A stretch of 11,337 bases of DNA. Origin: Candidatus Woesearchaeota archaeon (GTDB taxonomy: Archaea > Nanobdellota > Nanobdellia > Woesearchaeales > UBA525). Below are positions 1-5,262 of this stretch, one piece after another. The stretch's first letter is position 1, and every line of letters starts with the position of its first letter. The notes under the pieces were generated by a model. The model was not told the DNA's origin. It ran no database searches and saw only the letters and a program-made list of their open reading frames with translations. The stretch spans positions 1 through 11,337 of the forward strand of contig JAAOYD010000088.1 in the NCBI GenBank assembly GCA_018221165.1. Reading direction: 5' to 3'. The translations under genes were made by a program, and so were the position numbers.

Positions 1-33
1 ACATTTCGGTCGTAGGGCGTGCGAACTCTTATT

Positions 34-45
34 TGTTTATAAACA
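34..45. promoter_or_regulatory. 12-bp perfect palindrome with TATA-like core
   Basis: TGTTTATAAACA is a perfect inverted repeat lying about 70 bp upstream of the main TATA box of the first gene. On the - strand it could be the TATA box of a divergent gene beginning at the window edge, since an ATG reads leftward from position 4, about 35 nt downstream. It could also be a regulator site. Nothing left of position 1 is visible, so neither reading can be tested. Confidence 0.3.
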
Positions 46-105
46 TCTCGGTTTTCTCTCTTCTGAAAGAGATATTTACCATATAGAAAATATACCAAAC
101 ATAGA

Positions 106-117
106 TTTTATATATTT
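106..117 (+). promoter_or_regulatory. TATA box for the HPF-like gene
   Basis: The AT-only tract TTTTATATATTT is centred about 40 nt upstream of the ATG at 151. Archaeal initiation about 25-27 nt downstream would start the RNA near 137. That leaves a leader of roughly 13 nt that still holds the GGGGTG ribosome binding site at 138-143. Confidence 0.6.
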
Positions 118-150
118 GTCTGACTTCATTGAAACCAGGGGTGCAGTAAT

Positions 151-438
151 ATGATTGAGCTAGGTGGTAACATCACCCTAGATGGCTTCGCAGATAGAGA
201 CTATTCTGAGCTTATTGTGGTCAAGAAGATTGTCGGCCGTTACGCTCGTCAGCTGAGCGACGCCAAAAAAGGCTTTGAGAGCCTTAAAGTGACACTCTCA
301 GTCGATGTTGGCAAACACACCTTGGAAGCTGAATGTACAATCTCAGGCACTACCAAGAGCGCGTCTGGTGATGCACCAAATCTCTTCGTCGCCCTCGATA
401 CTGCCCTCAAGAGCTTACTCAAAGAAGTAGAAAAGTAA
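151..438 (+). CDS. HPF/RaiA-like ribosome-associated protein (small, single domain)
   Basis: This 95-residue protein probably binds the ribosome and may act in hibernation or stabilisation. Its second half follows the bacterial HPF/RaiA (S30AE) pattern. A strand, LKVTLSVDVGKHTLEAECTI (about residues 45-64), matches the family's 'V-x-L-S-V-x-x-x-x-H-x-x-E-A' strand pair. A short acidic turn and an amphipathic helix follow, NLFVALDTALKSLLKEVEK, like the family's 'D-M-Y-x-A-I-D' helix. The first helix (about 20-42) is basic (KK, R, KK), as expected for an rRNA-binding face. There is no C-terminal dimerisation domain, so it resembles short HPF or YfiA rather than long HPF. The start is supported by GGGGTG seven bases upstream of the ATG and by the upstream TATA box. 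It converges on the L31e operon with a 6-bp gap. The fold assignment comes from pattern recognition only; an unrelated alpha/beta protein remains possible. Confidence 0.6.
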   Translation: MIELGGNITLDGFADRDYSELIVVKKIVGRYARQLSDAKKGFESLKVTLSVDVGKHTLEAECTISGTTKSASGDAPNLFVALDTALKSLLKEVEK

Positions 439-444
439 AGGGTT

Positions 445-930
445 TTATTTCTTGGCTGGAGTTGCAGGTTTCTCAGCAGGTTTTGCTGGCTTAGCATCTG
501 CCTTCTTCTCTGCCGGCTTGTCGGGTTGTGGAGTTCCGGGTTGCTCTTCCGTTTTCTCCTCTTCATCAATCTTCTTGCCGCCGAGCGTGCTGGTGAGCTT
601 GTCCTTCAGCGTACTCGGTTCCTCTTCCTTTGCCATCGGCTTCACAGATTCCTTCCAGGCCTTGCCTTCGAGTTCCGCTCGCACAACGCCTTCCTCATCT
701 TTCACAGCTTTGACTGTGACTCGAGGTGGCGGGTTCTTGATGCCGTTTTGCCACAGCAACAAATTGAGGTGCTGACCCATCCTGACATCCTCGCTCTTCA
801 TGTGCTTCTTGAGGAAGATCTGGACCGCTTTCACGGCGCGGTTGGTCTTCTTGTAGCGTGGTGCCTTCCTAAACGAGGAACGCAGGGGAATTGTGTAGAT
901 TCGTTCGAGTGTTTTTGTGTCGTCAGCCAT
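445..930 (-). CDS. rpl31e: 50S ribosomal protein L31e with C-terminal low-complexity extension
   Basis: This is a large-subunit protein that sits near the peptide exit tunnel in archaea and eukaryotes. Residues 1-90 carry the family features: ERIYTIPLR near 9-17, the basic stretch RYKKTNRAVKAVQIFLKKHM (25-44), the VRMGQHLNLLLWQNGIKNPP segment (49-68) and the PRVTVKAVKD strand. The usual protein ends close to residue 90. This one continues for about 70 residues rich in Lys, Glu, Pro and Ala, with KPAEK at 138-142 and 150-154. It is the last gene of the L11-S19e-L39e-L31e unit. Its AAGGTG ribosome binding site lies in the last codons of L39e and only 3 bases separate the two genes, which implies translational coupling. 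The core assignment is secure. The role of the tail is unknown. Confidence 0.95.
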   Translation of the reverse strand: MADDTKTLERIYTIPLRSSFRKAPRYKKTNRAVKAVQIFLKKHMKSEDVRMGQHLNLLLWQNGIKNPPPRVTVKAVKDEEGVVRAELEGKAWKESVKPMAKEEEPSTLKDKLTSTLGGKKIDEEEKTEEQPGTPQPDKPAEKKADAKPAKPAEKPATPAKK

Positions 931-933
931 GGC

Positions 934-1107
934 TTACACCTTTGTCTTGCCGCGCTTCCAGGAGCGCTTCACAGTCGTATGCCTGCCAGGGTGTACCCTT
1001 CGACCTGCACCGTAGATCTTCGGCACGGTCCAGAATGGAGCCCATCGAGTCTGGCGACCTTTCTTGGCCAATCGCTTCTTGCGTGCGAGTGCGATGAATC
1101 GAGCCAT
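934..1107 (-). CDS. rpl39e: 50S ribosomal protein L39e (57 aa)
   Basis: This tiny basic protein lines the exit tunnel of archaeal and eukaryotic ribosomes. It starts MARFIALARKKRLAKKGRQT and reads through RWAPFW to a basic end, KRSWKRGKTKV. Conserved family positions are present: RLAK at 12-15, Q19, R21, P24, W26 and K30. It has 57 residues against about 51 usually. The excess appears to be roughly six residues between K30 and W50 (IYGAGRR region), where W normally falls near 44. GGAGG lies 7 bases upstream of the start. Two bases separate it from the S19e stop and 3 bases from the L31e start, so it is the middle of a coupled trio. The identification is firm from its motifs. Confidence 0.9.
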   Translation of the reverse strand: MARFIALARKKRLAKKGRQTRWAPFWTVPKIYGAGRRVHPGRHTTVKRSWKRGKTKV

Positions 1108-1109
1108 CT

Positions 1110-1673
1110 TCAGGCCTCCGTCTTCGCGGCAGGTTCCGCTGGCGCCTCAGGCGCCGCTTTCGGTGTTTCAGCCTTCTGCTCAGGCTTAGCTTCTGGCTTT
1201 GGAGCTTCAGGAGCTTTTGGTGTCGGCTTGGCTTCTGTCTTTGGAGCTGGCTTCTGGGCACGAACAACTCCAGCCACTGCGTGGAGGAGCTTGCGTCCAA
1301 GAGGTGTTATCACACGTCCTTTGTGCACACCCTTTGCTGCTTGTTCGACGAGCTTCGCCGCTTCGAGCTGTTGGAGAATCTTGCGCAGGTGGTTACCGCC
1401 GGCAGGATAGAACCTGTCAGGTGCAACGCCCCTGTTCTTGCGACCGCCATAGCGAACCCTGAGTTTTTCAGTGCCGATAGGGCCACGGGTATAGATAGTG
1501 CGTAGCACTGATGCTGCCCTTGTGTACCACCAGTCTTCATCCACTGGTGCGTGCTCGCGGTGGTGTCCTGTCTTGGCGAAGGCTGCCCAATCAGGCGGCA
1601 CGACGACGTGCTGGCGCTTCAGCTCTGCAGCGAGCGCCGTAATGAGCTTTCCTTGGTTGACATCATACAACAT
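1110..1673 (-). CDS. rps19e: 30S ribosomal protein S19e with Pro/Ala/Lys/Glu-rich tail
   Basis: S19e is a small-subunit protein of archaea and eukaryotes located in the 30S head. Residues 1-138 are the complete winged-helix family domain. It shows MLYDVNQGKLI at the N terminus, PPDWAAFAKTGHHRE (26-40), DEDWWYTRAASVLRTIYTRG (45-64), VRYGGRKNRG (73-82) and GRVITPLGRKLL (119-130). The start at 1673 is chosen because AAGGAGG lies 9 bases upstream and the family begins at this methionine; the longer reading to 1706 adds an arginine-rich stretch foreign to the family. Residues 139-187 form a near charge-neutral Lys/Glu/Pro/Ala tail with an internal 14-residue repeat (APKTEAKP at 143-150, APKPEAKP at 157-164). 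Archaeal S19e normally ends near 150, so the tail is extra. Confidence 0.95.
   Translation of the reverse strand: MLYDVNQGKLITALAAELKRQHVVVPPDWAAFAKTGHHREHAPVDEDWWYTRAASVLRTIYTRGPIGTEKLRVRYGGRKNRGVAPDRFYPAGGNHLRKILQQLEAAKLVEQAAKGVHKGRVITPLGRKLLHAVAGVVRAQKPAPKTEAKPTPKAPEAPKPEAKPEQKAETPKAAPEAPAEPAAKTEA
1183..1248. repeat. Imperfect 42-bp-period tandem repeat in the S19e tail
   Basis: The segments 1183-1206 and 1225-1248 match at 22 of 24 bases and start 42 bp apart, exactly 14 codons. They encode the duplicated APK-x-EAKP peptides. The DNA-level identity suggests recent slippage or duplication within the extension, not chance amino-acid bias alone. Confidence 0.6.
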
Positions 1674-1682
1674 TGTTGATTG

Positions 1683-1689
1683 CCTCCTT
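1683..1689 (-). promoter_or_regulatory. Ribosome binding site deciding the S19e start
   Basis: On the - strand AAGGAGG precedes the ATG at 1673 with a 9-base spacer. It lies inside the longer upstream reading of the frame and therefore argues for the shorter protein. Confidence 0.75.
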
Positions 1690-1690
1690 C

Positions 1691-1704
1691 GCGCCTCGCG
1701 GCGC
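1691..1704. promoter_or_regulatory. Small GC hairpin next to the S19e ribosome binding site
   Basis: GCGCC at 1691-1695 pairs with GGCGC at 1700-1704 around the four-base loop TCGC. On the - strand RNA it ends one base before the AAGGAGG site. It could modulate ribosome access, but this is only a five-pair stem in a GC-rich region. Confidence 0.35.
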
Positions 1705-1731
1705 ACACTGGCGTTTGACCGCCGTAAGAGT

Positions 1732-1753
1732 AGGGTGGCGAAGCCGCCACCCC
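1732..1753. promoter_or_regulatory. Perfect 9-bp hairpin between L11 and S19e
   Basis: Bases 1732-1740 pair perfectly with 1745-1753 around a four-base loop. On the - strand it begins about 16 bases past the L11 stop and directly abuts a TTATAAAGG element. In a read-through L11-S19e transcript it would form a strong stem-loop in the spacer, possibly a processing or attenuation signal. No T-run follows it on the - strand, so it is not a classic terminator. Confidence 0.55.
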
Positions 1754-1760
1754 TTTATAA
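1752..1760 (-). promoter_or_regulatory. Candidate internal TATA box for S19e-L39e-L31e
   Basis: On the - strand TTATAAAGG starts 9 bases after the L11 stop codon. Initiation 25-27 bases downstream would fall near 1731, just past the 9-bp hairpin, leaving a leader of roughly 58 bases before the S19e ATG. An internal promoter would let the three small genes be expressed apart from L11. The match is good, but read-through from L11 is equally possible. Confidence 0.45.
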
Positions 1761-1769
1761 GCGTTTTTG

Positions 1770-2522
1770 TTATTTCTTCTCAGCCTCGGGCTTCGCATCG
1801 CCGGCCGGTGCAGCAGCGTCGCCTTCAACAGGCCTGGGCGCGACCTTGTCGATGATGGTCTGGTCGATGGTACCGTCCTCTTCCATCGCCTTCCTGGCCT
1901 TGACTGCATCGCCGCCGGCAGTCTCGAGGATGGCCTGTGCTGTCTTCTCCATCTCAGCGTGCTTCTCCTTGAGCTCGGCCTGCATGGCTTTCTTCTCCGC
2001 TTCGAGCTTGGCCATCTCTTCTGCGGTCAATTCGGTCTTGCCGCTAGCGATTTTTTCGTCGAATTCTCCTTGCTCGACGCGCTTGATGGTCTCGGCAGCG
2101 TGAGTGCCTTCTACTTTGACACCCATGCTGTTGCAGGTGCCGATGATTTCCTTCACGCCAGCCTTTGAGTTAGCGGCGAGAAGTGAGGATTGTTTCATCT
2201 TGGCGATTTTGATGACTTGCTCGATAGCGAGATCCGCGACGTGCTCTGCCTGCGGGCGACCACTGCCTTTCTGGATGCCTGCTTCCTGTTTGATAAGCTG
2301 GGTAGCGGGCGGGGTACCGATCTCAATCTCAAAATCCTTTGTTTCAGTGTCGACGGTGACTTTTACAGGGACTTTCATACCCTTGAAGTCGCCGGTCATC
2401 TCGTTGATTTTCGCGACGATTGCGCCGATGTTGACACCGAGTGGGCCCAGTGCGGGTCCGAGAGGTGGCGCAGCGCTTGCTTTGCCGCCTTCGATAAGAG
2501 ATTCGATAGTTTGTGAAGCCAT
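1770..2522 (-). CDS. rpl11: 50S ribosomal protein L11 with long helical C-terminal extension
   Basis: L11 binds 23S rRNA at the GTPase-associated centre and supports factor-dependent GTP hydrolysis. Family marks are GGKASAAPPLGPALGPLGVN (12-31), the KVTVDTETKDFEIEIGTPPA strands (54-73), the GSGRP linker (86-90) and the C-terminal-domain signature IIGTCNSMGVKVEG (126-139). Archaeal L11 usually ends around residue 160. Here about 90 residues follow. Residues 161-213 form a Lys/Glu/Ala-rich stretch likely to be one long helix or coiled coil (EEMAKLEAEKKAMQAELKEK), and the last 25 residues are Pro/Ala/Gly-rich. The ribosome binding site GGTGAT lies 6-7 bases before the ATG, and a TATA box sits about 80 bases upstream. 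It heads the ribosomal operon. In most archaea L1, L10 and L12 follow; here S19e follows. Confidence 0.95.
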   Translation of the reverse strand: MASQTIESLIEGGKASAAPPLGPALGPLGVNIGAIVAKINEMTGDFKGMKVPVKVTVDTETKDFEIEIGTPPATQLIKQEAGIQKGSGRPQAEHVADLAIEQVIKIAKMKQSSLLAANSKAGVKEIIGTCNSMGVKVEGTHAAETIKRVEQGEFDEKIASGKTELTAEEMAKLEAEKKAMQAELKEKHAEMEKTAQAILETAGGDAVKARKAMEEDGTIDQTIIDKVAPRPVEGDAAAPAGDAKPEAEKK

Positions 2523-2598
2523 TGGATAATCACCTTTTGGATTGTGAAAAGCGGTTATGAAGCACTGCGTAACAGTAATGGCCTGAGAACTGGGAGCT

Positions 2599-2608
2599 CT
2601 TTATAAAG
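2599..2608 (-). promoter_or_regulatory. TATA box for the L11 operon
   Basis: CTTTATAAAG is a perfect 10-bp palindrome centred 81 bases upstream of the L11 ATG. Initiation would fall near 2577, giving a leader of about 55 bases that holds the GGTGAT site. Within the 144-bp spacer 2523-2666 this faces the separate + strand promoter of the HAD gene. Confidence 0.65.
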
Positions 2609-2632
2609 CTAGCGGCACTCAGAACAGAAAGG

Positions 2633-2647
2633 TTTATTAATAAATTT
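2633..2647 (+). promoter_or_regulatory. TATA box giving a leaderless HAD transcript
   Basis: TTTATTAATAAATTT is centred 27 bases before the ATG at 2667, which is the expected distance to the transcription start itself. No Shine-Dalgarno motif lies between them. The mRNA is therefore predicted to be leaderless. Confidence 0.6.
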
Positions 2648-2666
2648 GTAACTACACGATAGTAAC

Positions 2667-3344
2667 ATGACTATTGTTGATAGATTTGGTGCACTTTTTG
2701 ATCAAGATGGCTTGCTGATAGATACTGAATGGGTCTACTGCGAAGCTACTATTGAGCTTATGAAAGAGTTTGGTGTTGCCATGTCTGAAGGTGAATATTA
2801 TGACCTTGCAGGTATGGATGGTGAAGGGCAGTTTGGCGTTCTCATTCCTCGGTACGACCTTGATAAACAAGGGGTAACGTGGCAGCAGCTTGCTGAAATT
2901 CGTGAACCAATTGTGGAAGAGATGTTTGCAACAAAGACCTTACCTCTCATGCCATATGCGCTTGAAGCTCTTGATTTCTTTAATGAGCGACAAATCCCTT
3001 ATGGTATCTGTTCAAATGGTGCATTACCCGCTCTGCTTATTAAAGCGGAACGGACAGGCATTCTTGATCATGTTTCAGAAGAGCACATTACTTCGTTGGA
3101 TGATATTCCTGGACTTCCTGGCAAGCCACAACCGCACATTTATTTACGTGCTATGGAGAAAATTGGCATTACGCGTGGCGTTATCTTTGAAGATACTGCG
3201 CCTGGTGCTCTTGCTGGCGTGCGTGCAGGTTTGCAATGCTTTGGTGTGCCCAACAAACATACCCAAAATCAAAAATTTCCTGATGTTGTTGTTGTCTGTG
3301 AGAATCTCGAAGAAGCAGTCCATAAATCAATGGATTATCGATGA
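2667..3344 (+). CDS. HAD-superfamily hydrolase, beta-phosphoglucomutase-like
   Basis: This 225-residue HAD enzyme has a complete active site. Motif I is FDQDGLLIDTE with nucleophile D12 and acid/base D14, motif II is S116 in GICSNGA, motif III is K153 in PGKPQP and motif IV is E175-D176 in VIFEDTAPGALAG. The four-helix cap between motifs I and II (about 20-90) and the overall length fit the phosphoglucomutase/phosphatase subgroup acting on small phosphorylated sugars or related metabolites. The substrate cannot be read from sequence. The start is set by the leaderless promoter and by the family beginning just before motif I. A 60-base sample (2701-2760) is about 42% G+C, while a sample from the neighbouring kinase is about 62%, so the gene stands out. 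It converges on pfkB with a 10-bp overlap of the coding ends. Confidence 0.88.
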   Translation: MTIVDRFGALFDQDGLLIDTEWVYCEATIELMKEFGVAMSEGEYYDLAGMDGEGQFGVLIPRYDLDKQGVTWQQLAEIREPIVEEMFATKTLPLMPYALEALDFFNERQIPYGICSNGALPALLIKAERTGILDHVSEEHITSLDDIPGLPGKPQPHIYLRAMEKIGITRGVIFEDTAPGALAGVRAGLQCFGVPNKHTQNQKFPDVVVVCENLEEAVHKSMDYR

Positions 3345-4210
3345 GCAGCCAATCGTTCCAACACTTCTTCCTTGCTGCCGTTGAATGCGCCTTTCCGCTC
3401 GATGCTCATCGTTGCGGTCATCGCGGCGAACTTTCCACGCTCTTCGTCAGAATCCAGGAAACTCGAGGCTGCAATGTAGCCAGCGACATAACTGTCGCCT
3501 GCGCCAGTCGGCTCGACGAGCTTCTTCAGTGGATAGGCCGGGATGTTGATTGTCTTTTCCTTCGTGTAGATGTGTGAGCCGCGCTTGCCCAAGGTGACGA
3601 CGACGCGTTGTGCGCCGTGCTTGATACATGTTGTCGCTGCCTCGTCGATGTCTTCGCTGCCGCCGACAAAGCGGATTTCTCGGTCGTCGAGGAAGAGCGT
3701 TTCTACATGAGTGAGGACATTCAAGAGGCGTTCAGGTTCGTGCCAGTGCATCTTGCCGTCCAGGTTTTTTGTGAACATGCCGAAGTTGCCCAGCACAACA
3801 GAGTGGTTGTTATCAGCAAGATGTTGGAAGAGTTCAGGAGGGGTATTAACATCGAGCAAGGGTGCCATGATAACCGCGTCGTAGCCTGTCAAATCAGGAA
3901 GGTCGTGGACGTGGATAACATTGTGTGGGTCTTCGTGGCGGTGCTTACGCACGTCGGGGTCATCGTCATATTCTATAAACCCGTGGATAGTCCCTTCAGC
4001 ATCTACCCTGACAATCTCGATACCGGGAAAGTGCTCTGTAATCCATTCGTCTTTCTCGTTGGGGCTACAGGAGATGATAGCTGTCGTCTCGACACCAAGG
4101 CGTGCCAAGGCGTTGCATGTGTAATAAGGGATACTTCCCATCTGATGAATTTTCTTATCGCCGATGAGGATAGTATCGCGGCAGATTGGTCCGATGACGG
4201 CGACTTTCAT
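3335..4210 (-). CDS. PfkB-family sugar or nucleoside kinase
   Basis: This 291-residue protein is probably a ribokinase-fold kinase that uses ATP to phosphorylate a sugar, sugar phosphate or nucleoside. The N-terminal substrate-binding segment reads MGSIPYYTCNALARLGVETT (24-43), a variant of the usual GG-x-x-x-N-x-A signature in which the second glycine is serine. The catalytic C-terminal signature is PTGAGDSYVAGY, with the base D239 and the GAGD anion hole. It is preceded by VVVTLGKRGSHIY, the typical strand-turn before the nucleotide site. Family length is normal. The exact substrate is not recognisable. A TATA-like tract centred about 29 bases upstream of the ATG predicts a leaderless transcript. 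The last 10 bases overlap the HAD gene tail to tail. Kinase and HAD enzyme together could act on the same phosphorylated metabolite, which is inference. Confidence 0.88.
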   Translation of the reverse strand: MKVAVIGPICRDTILIGDKKIHQMGSIPYYTCNALARLGVETTAIISCSPNEKDEWITEHFPGIEIVRVDAEGTIHGFIEYDDDPDVRKHRHEDPHNVIHVHDLPDLTGYDAVIMAPLLDVNTPPELFQHLADNNHSVVLGNFGMFTKNLDGKMHWHEPERLLNVLTHVETLFLDDREIRFVGGSEDIDEAATTCIKHGAQRVVVTLGKRGSHIYTKEKTINIPAYPLKKLVEPTGAGDSYVAGYIAASSFLDSDEERGKFAAMTATMSIERKGAFNGSKEEVLERLAAHR

Positions 4211-4231
4211 GGAATTGAGAAAAGGGAAGGG

Positions 4232-4244
4232 GTTTAAAAAAATT
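4232..4244 (-). promoter_or_regulatory. TATA-like tract for pfkB and possible Spt5 terminator
   Basis: On the - strand a run of seven T (4242-4236) is followed by AAA, 8 bases past the Spt5 stop. T-runs terminate archaeal RNA polymerase, and the same TTTTTAAA segment is centred close to 27 bases before the pfkB ATG. One element may therefore end the Spt5 transcript and start a leaderless pfkB transcript. Confidence 0.5.
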
Positions 4245-4249
4245 CAGGC

Positions 4250-5050
4250 TTACTTCTCATCCCTGCGAATGACCTTGACTGAGTCAATCTTCAGAGTGAT
4301 GGGAATAGGGACGGCTGCTTCGAGCAGCTCAACAACCACTTCTTCCTTGGCCTTGTCCACCCGCGCAATCTTCGCTTTCTCGCGCTTAAACGGACCTGAA
4401 AGGATTTCAGCAATGTCGTTCTTTTGGATATTTATGTCCTTCTTCACCTGTTCGAGCATGTGCTCGATTTCTTCGTACTCAATCTCGTTCGGCAACAGCC
4501 CTTTCGCATAGGGGACGCCATAGGCGGCCTGCTCAGCTTCGTGCCTGTCGACAGCTTCGAGGAAGATGTAGCCACGCATACCGTGGGGTGCAATCGCAGA
4601 ATATACTCCGAGCTTCTTGCGCGCAGCATTTGAGCCGACGAATGCAAGTACTTGGTCTTCTCGATTAGCGGTTGTGCGCAACGCGAAGATGTGCGCTTCT
4701 CGGGCAACTTCGGGAATGTCTTCTTCATCAACCTCTTCGGGAGTCTCTTCTTCGACTTCCTCTTCGACTTCGCGTGCACCCTTGATGGCGGGCAGCGCTT
4801 GTTTTGCTTCCACGCTTGTCTTGATGACGGGCATGGACGGAGCATCTTGCTTCTCTTCGTCAGCGAACGCGTCAGGTTTTGGTGACAGGTCTGGCATCTC
4901 CGGTGCTGCTGCTGGCTCGATAGCGGGAGGTTCAGGTGTTGGCTCTGAAGTTTCTTCCTTCGACTCTTCCTTTGCAGGTTTAGGAGTAGGTTCTACAATC
5001 TTCTCTTCGGTGACAGGCTCTGCCTCTTTAGTTTCTTCTTTCTCAGTCAT
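4250..5050 (-). CDS. spt5: Transcription elongation factor Spt5 with long acidic N-terminal extension
   Basis: This is the archaeal Spt5/NusG homologue, which clamps RNA polymerase as a processivity factor together with Spt4. The NGN domain spans about 118-200 (AHIFALRTTANREDQVLAF, then GVYSAIAPHGMRGYIFLEA, which is the strand contacting the polymerase clamp). A KOW domain follows at about 207-262 (DIAEILSGPFKREKAKIARV, then VPIPITLKIDSVKVIRR). Archaeal Spt5 is normally close to 150 residues. Here about 115 residues precede the NGN domain, rich in Glu, Pro, Lys and Ala, with an acidic block at 94-112. Eukaryotic Spt5 also has an acidic N terminus, but homology is not implied. GGAG overlaps the SecE stop and serves as the ribosome binding site, so translation is coupled to secE. 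There is no internal ATG with a better site that would shorten it. Confidence 0.93.
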   Translation of the reverse strand: MTEKEETKEAEPVTEEKIVEPTPKPAKEESKEETSEPTPEPPAIEPAAAPEMPDLSPKPDAFADEEKQDAPSMPVIKTSVEAKQALPAIKGAREVEEEVEEETPEEVDEEDIPEVAREAHIFALRTTANREDQVLAFVGSNAARKKLGVYSAIAPHGMRGYIFLEAVDRHEAEQAAYGVPYAKGLLPNEIEYEEIEHMLEQVKKDINIQKNDIAEILSGPFKREKAKIARVDKAKEEVVVELLEAAVPIPITLKIDSVKVIRRDEK

Positions 5051-5064
5051 ATGCTTTCAGCTCC

Positions 5065-5253
5065 TTATAGGTTTGGGACGAGAATAGTCTTGATGATCTG
5101 GAGCACGAACCCGAGTAGCCCAATAGCTGCGATGCCAAGCCCAGTCACTTTCGCAATCGTCTTGAATTCGTAGGGTGTTGGCTTGCGCGTCACTTGCAGG
5201 ACGCGTTTCGTTTGTATCAGGAAGCTCTTCAGCCTCGTCCACCAGTCGTTCAT
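5065..5253 (-). CDS. secE: Preprotein translocase subunit SecE (Sec61 gamma)
   Basis: This 62-residue membrane protein is part of the SecYE translocon. An amphipathic N-terminal helix (WWTRLKSFLIQTKRVLQVTRK, residues 4-24) lies on the cytoplasmic face. A conserved PTPYEFKTIAKVTGLG hinge follows, then one transmembrane helix at about 37-58 (IAAIGLLGFVLQIIKTIL). The order and length match archaeal SecE. AAGGTG sits 5 bases before the ATG. The gene lies 9 bases after ftsZ and 14 bases before spt5 within the same - strand unit, as commonly found in archaea. Confidence 0.93.
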   Translation of the reverse strand: MNDWWTRLKSFLIQTKRVLQVTRKPTPYEFKTIAKVTGLGIAAIGLLGFVLQIIKTILVPNL

Positions 5254-5262
5254 TGTTTCACC

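Noticed and set aside
50..78. Short inverted repeat TCTCTT/AAGAGA near the left edge
   Set aside because: A six-pair AT-containing stem is too weak and lies in an AT-rich spacer, so chance is likely.
526..1410. Long + strand open frame of 294 codons opposite L31e, L39e and S19e
   Set aside because: It is antisense to three well-identified ribosomal genes, has no convincing ribosome binding site, and its open state is explained by the biased composition of the real genes.
1674..1706. N-terminal addition of 11 residues to S19e
   Set aside because: The added stretch is arginine-rich and unlike the family, and it contains the AAGGAGG site that serves the downstream ATG.
2523..2666. Possible small RNA or gene in the L11/HAD spacer
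   Set aside because: The 144 bp are explained by two divergent promoters and the L11 leader, and no structured RNA or coding frame with a ribosome binding site is visible.
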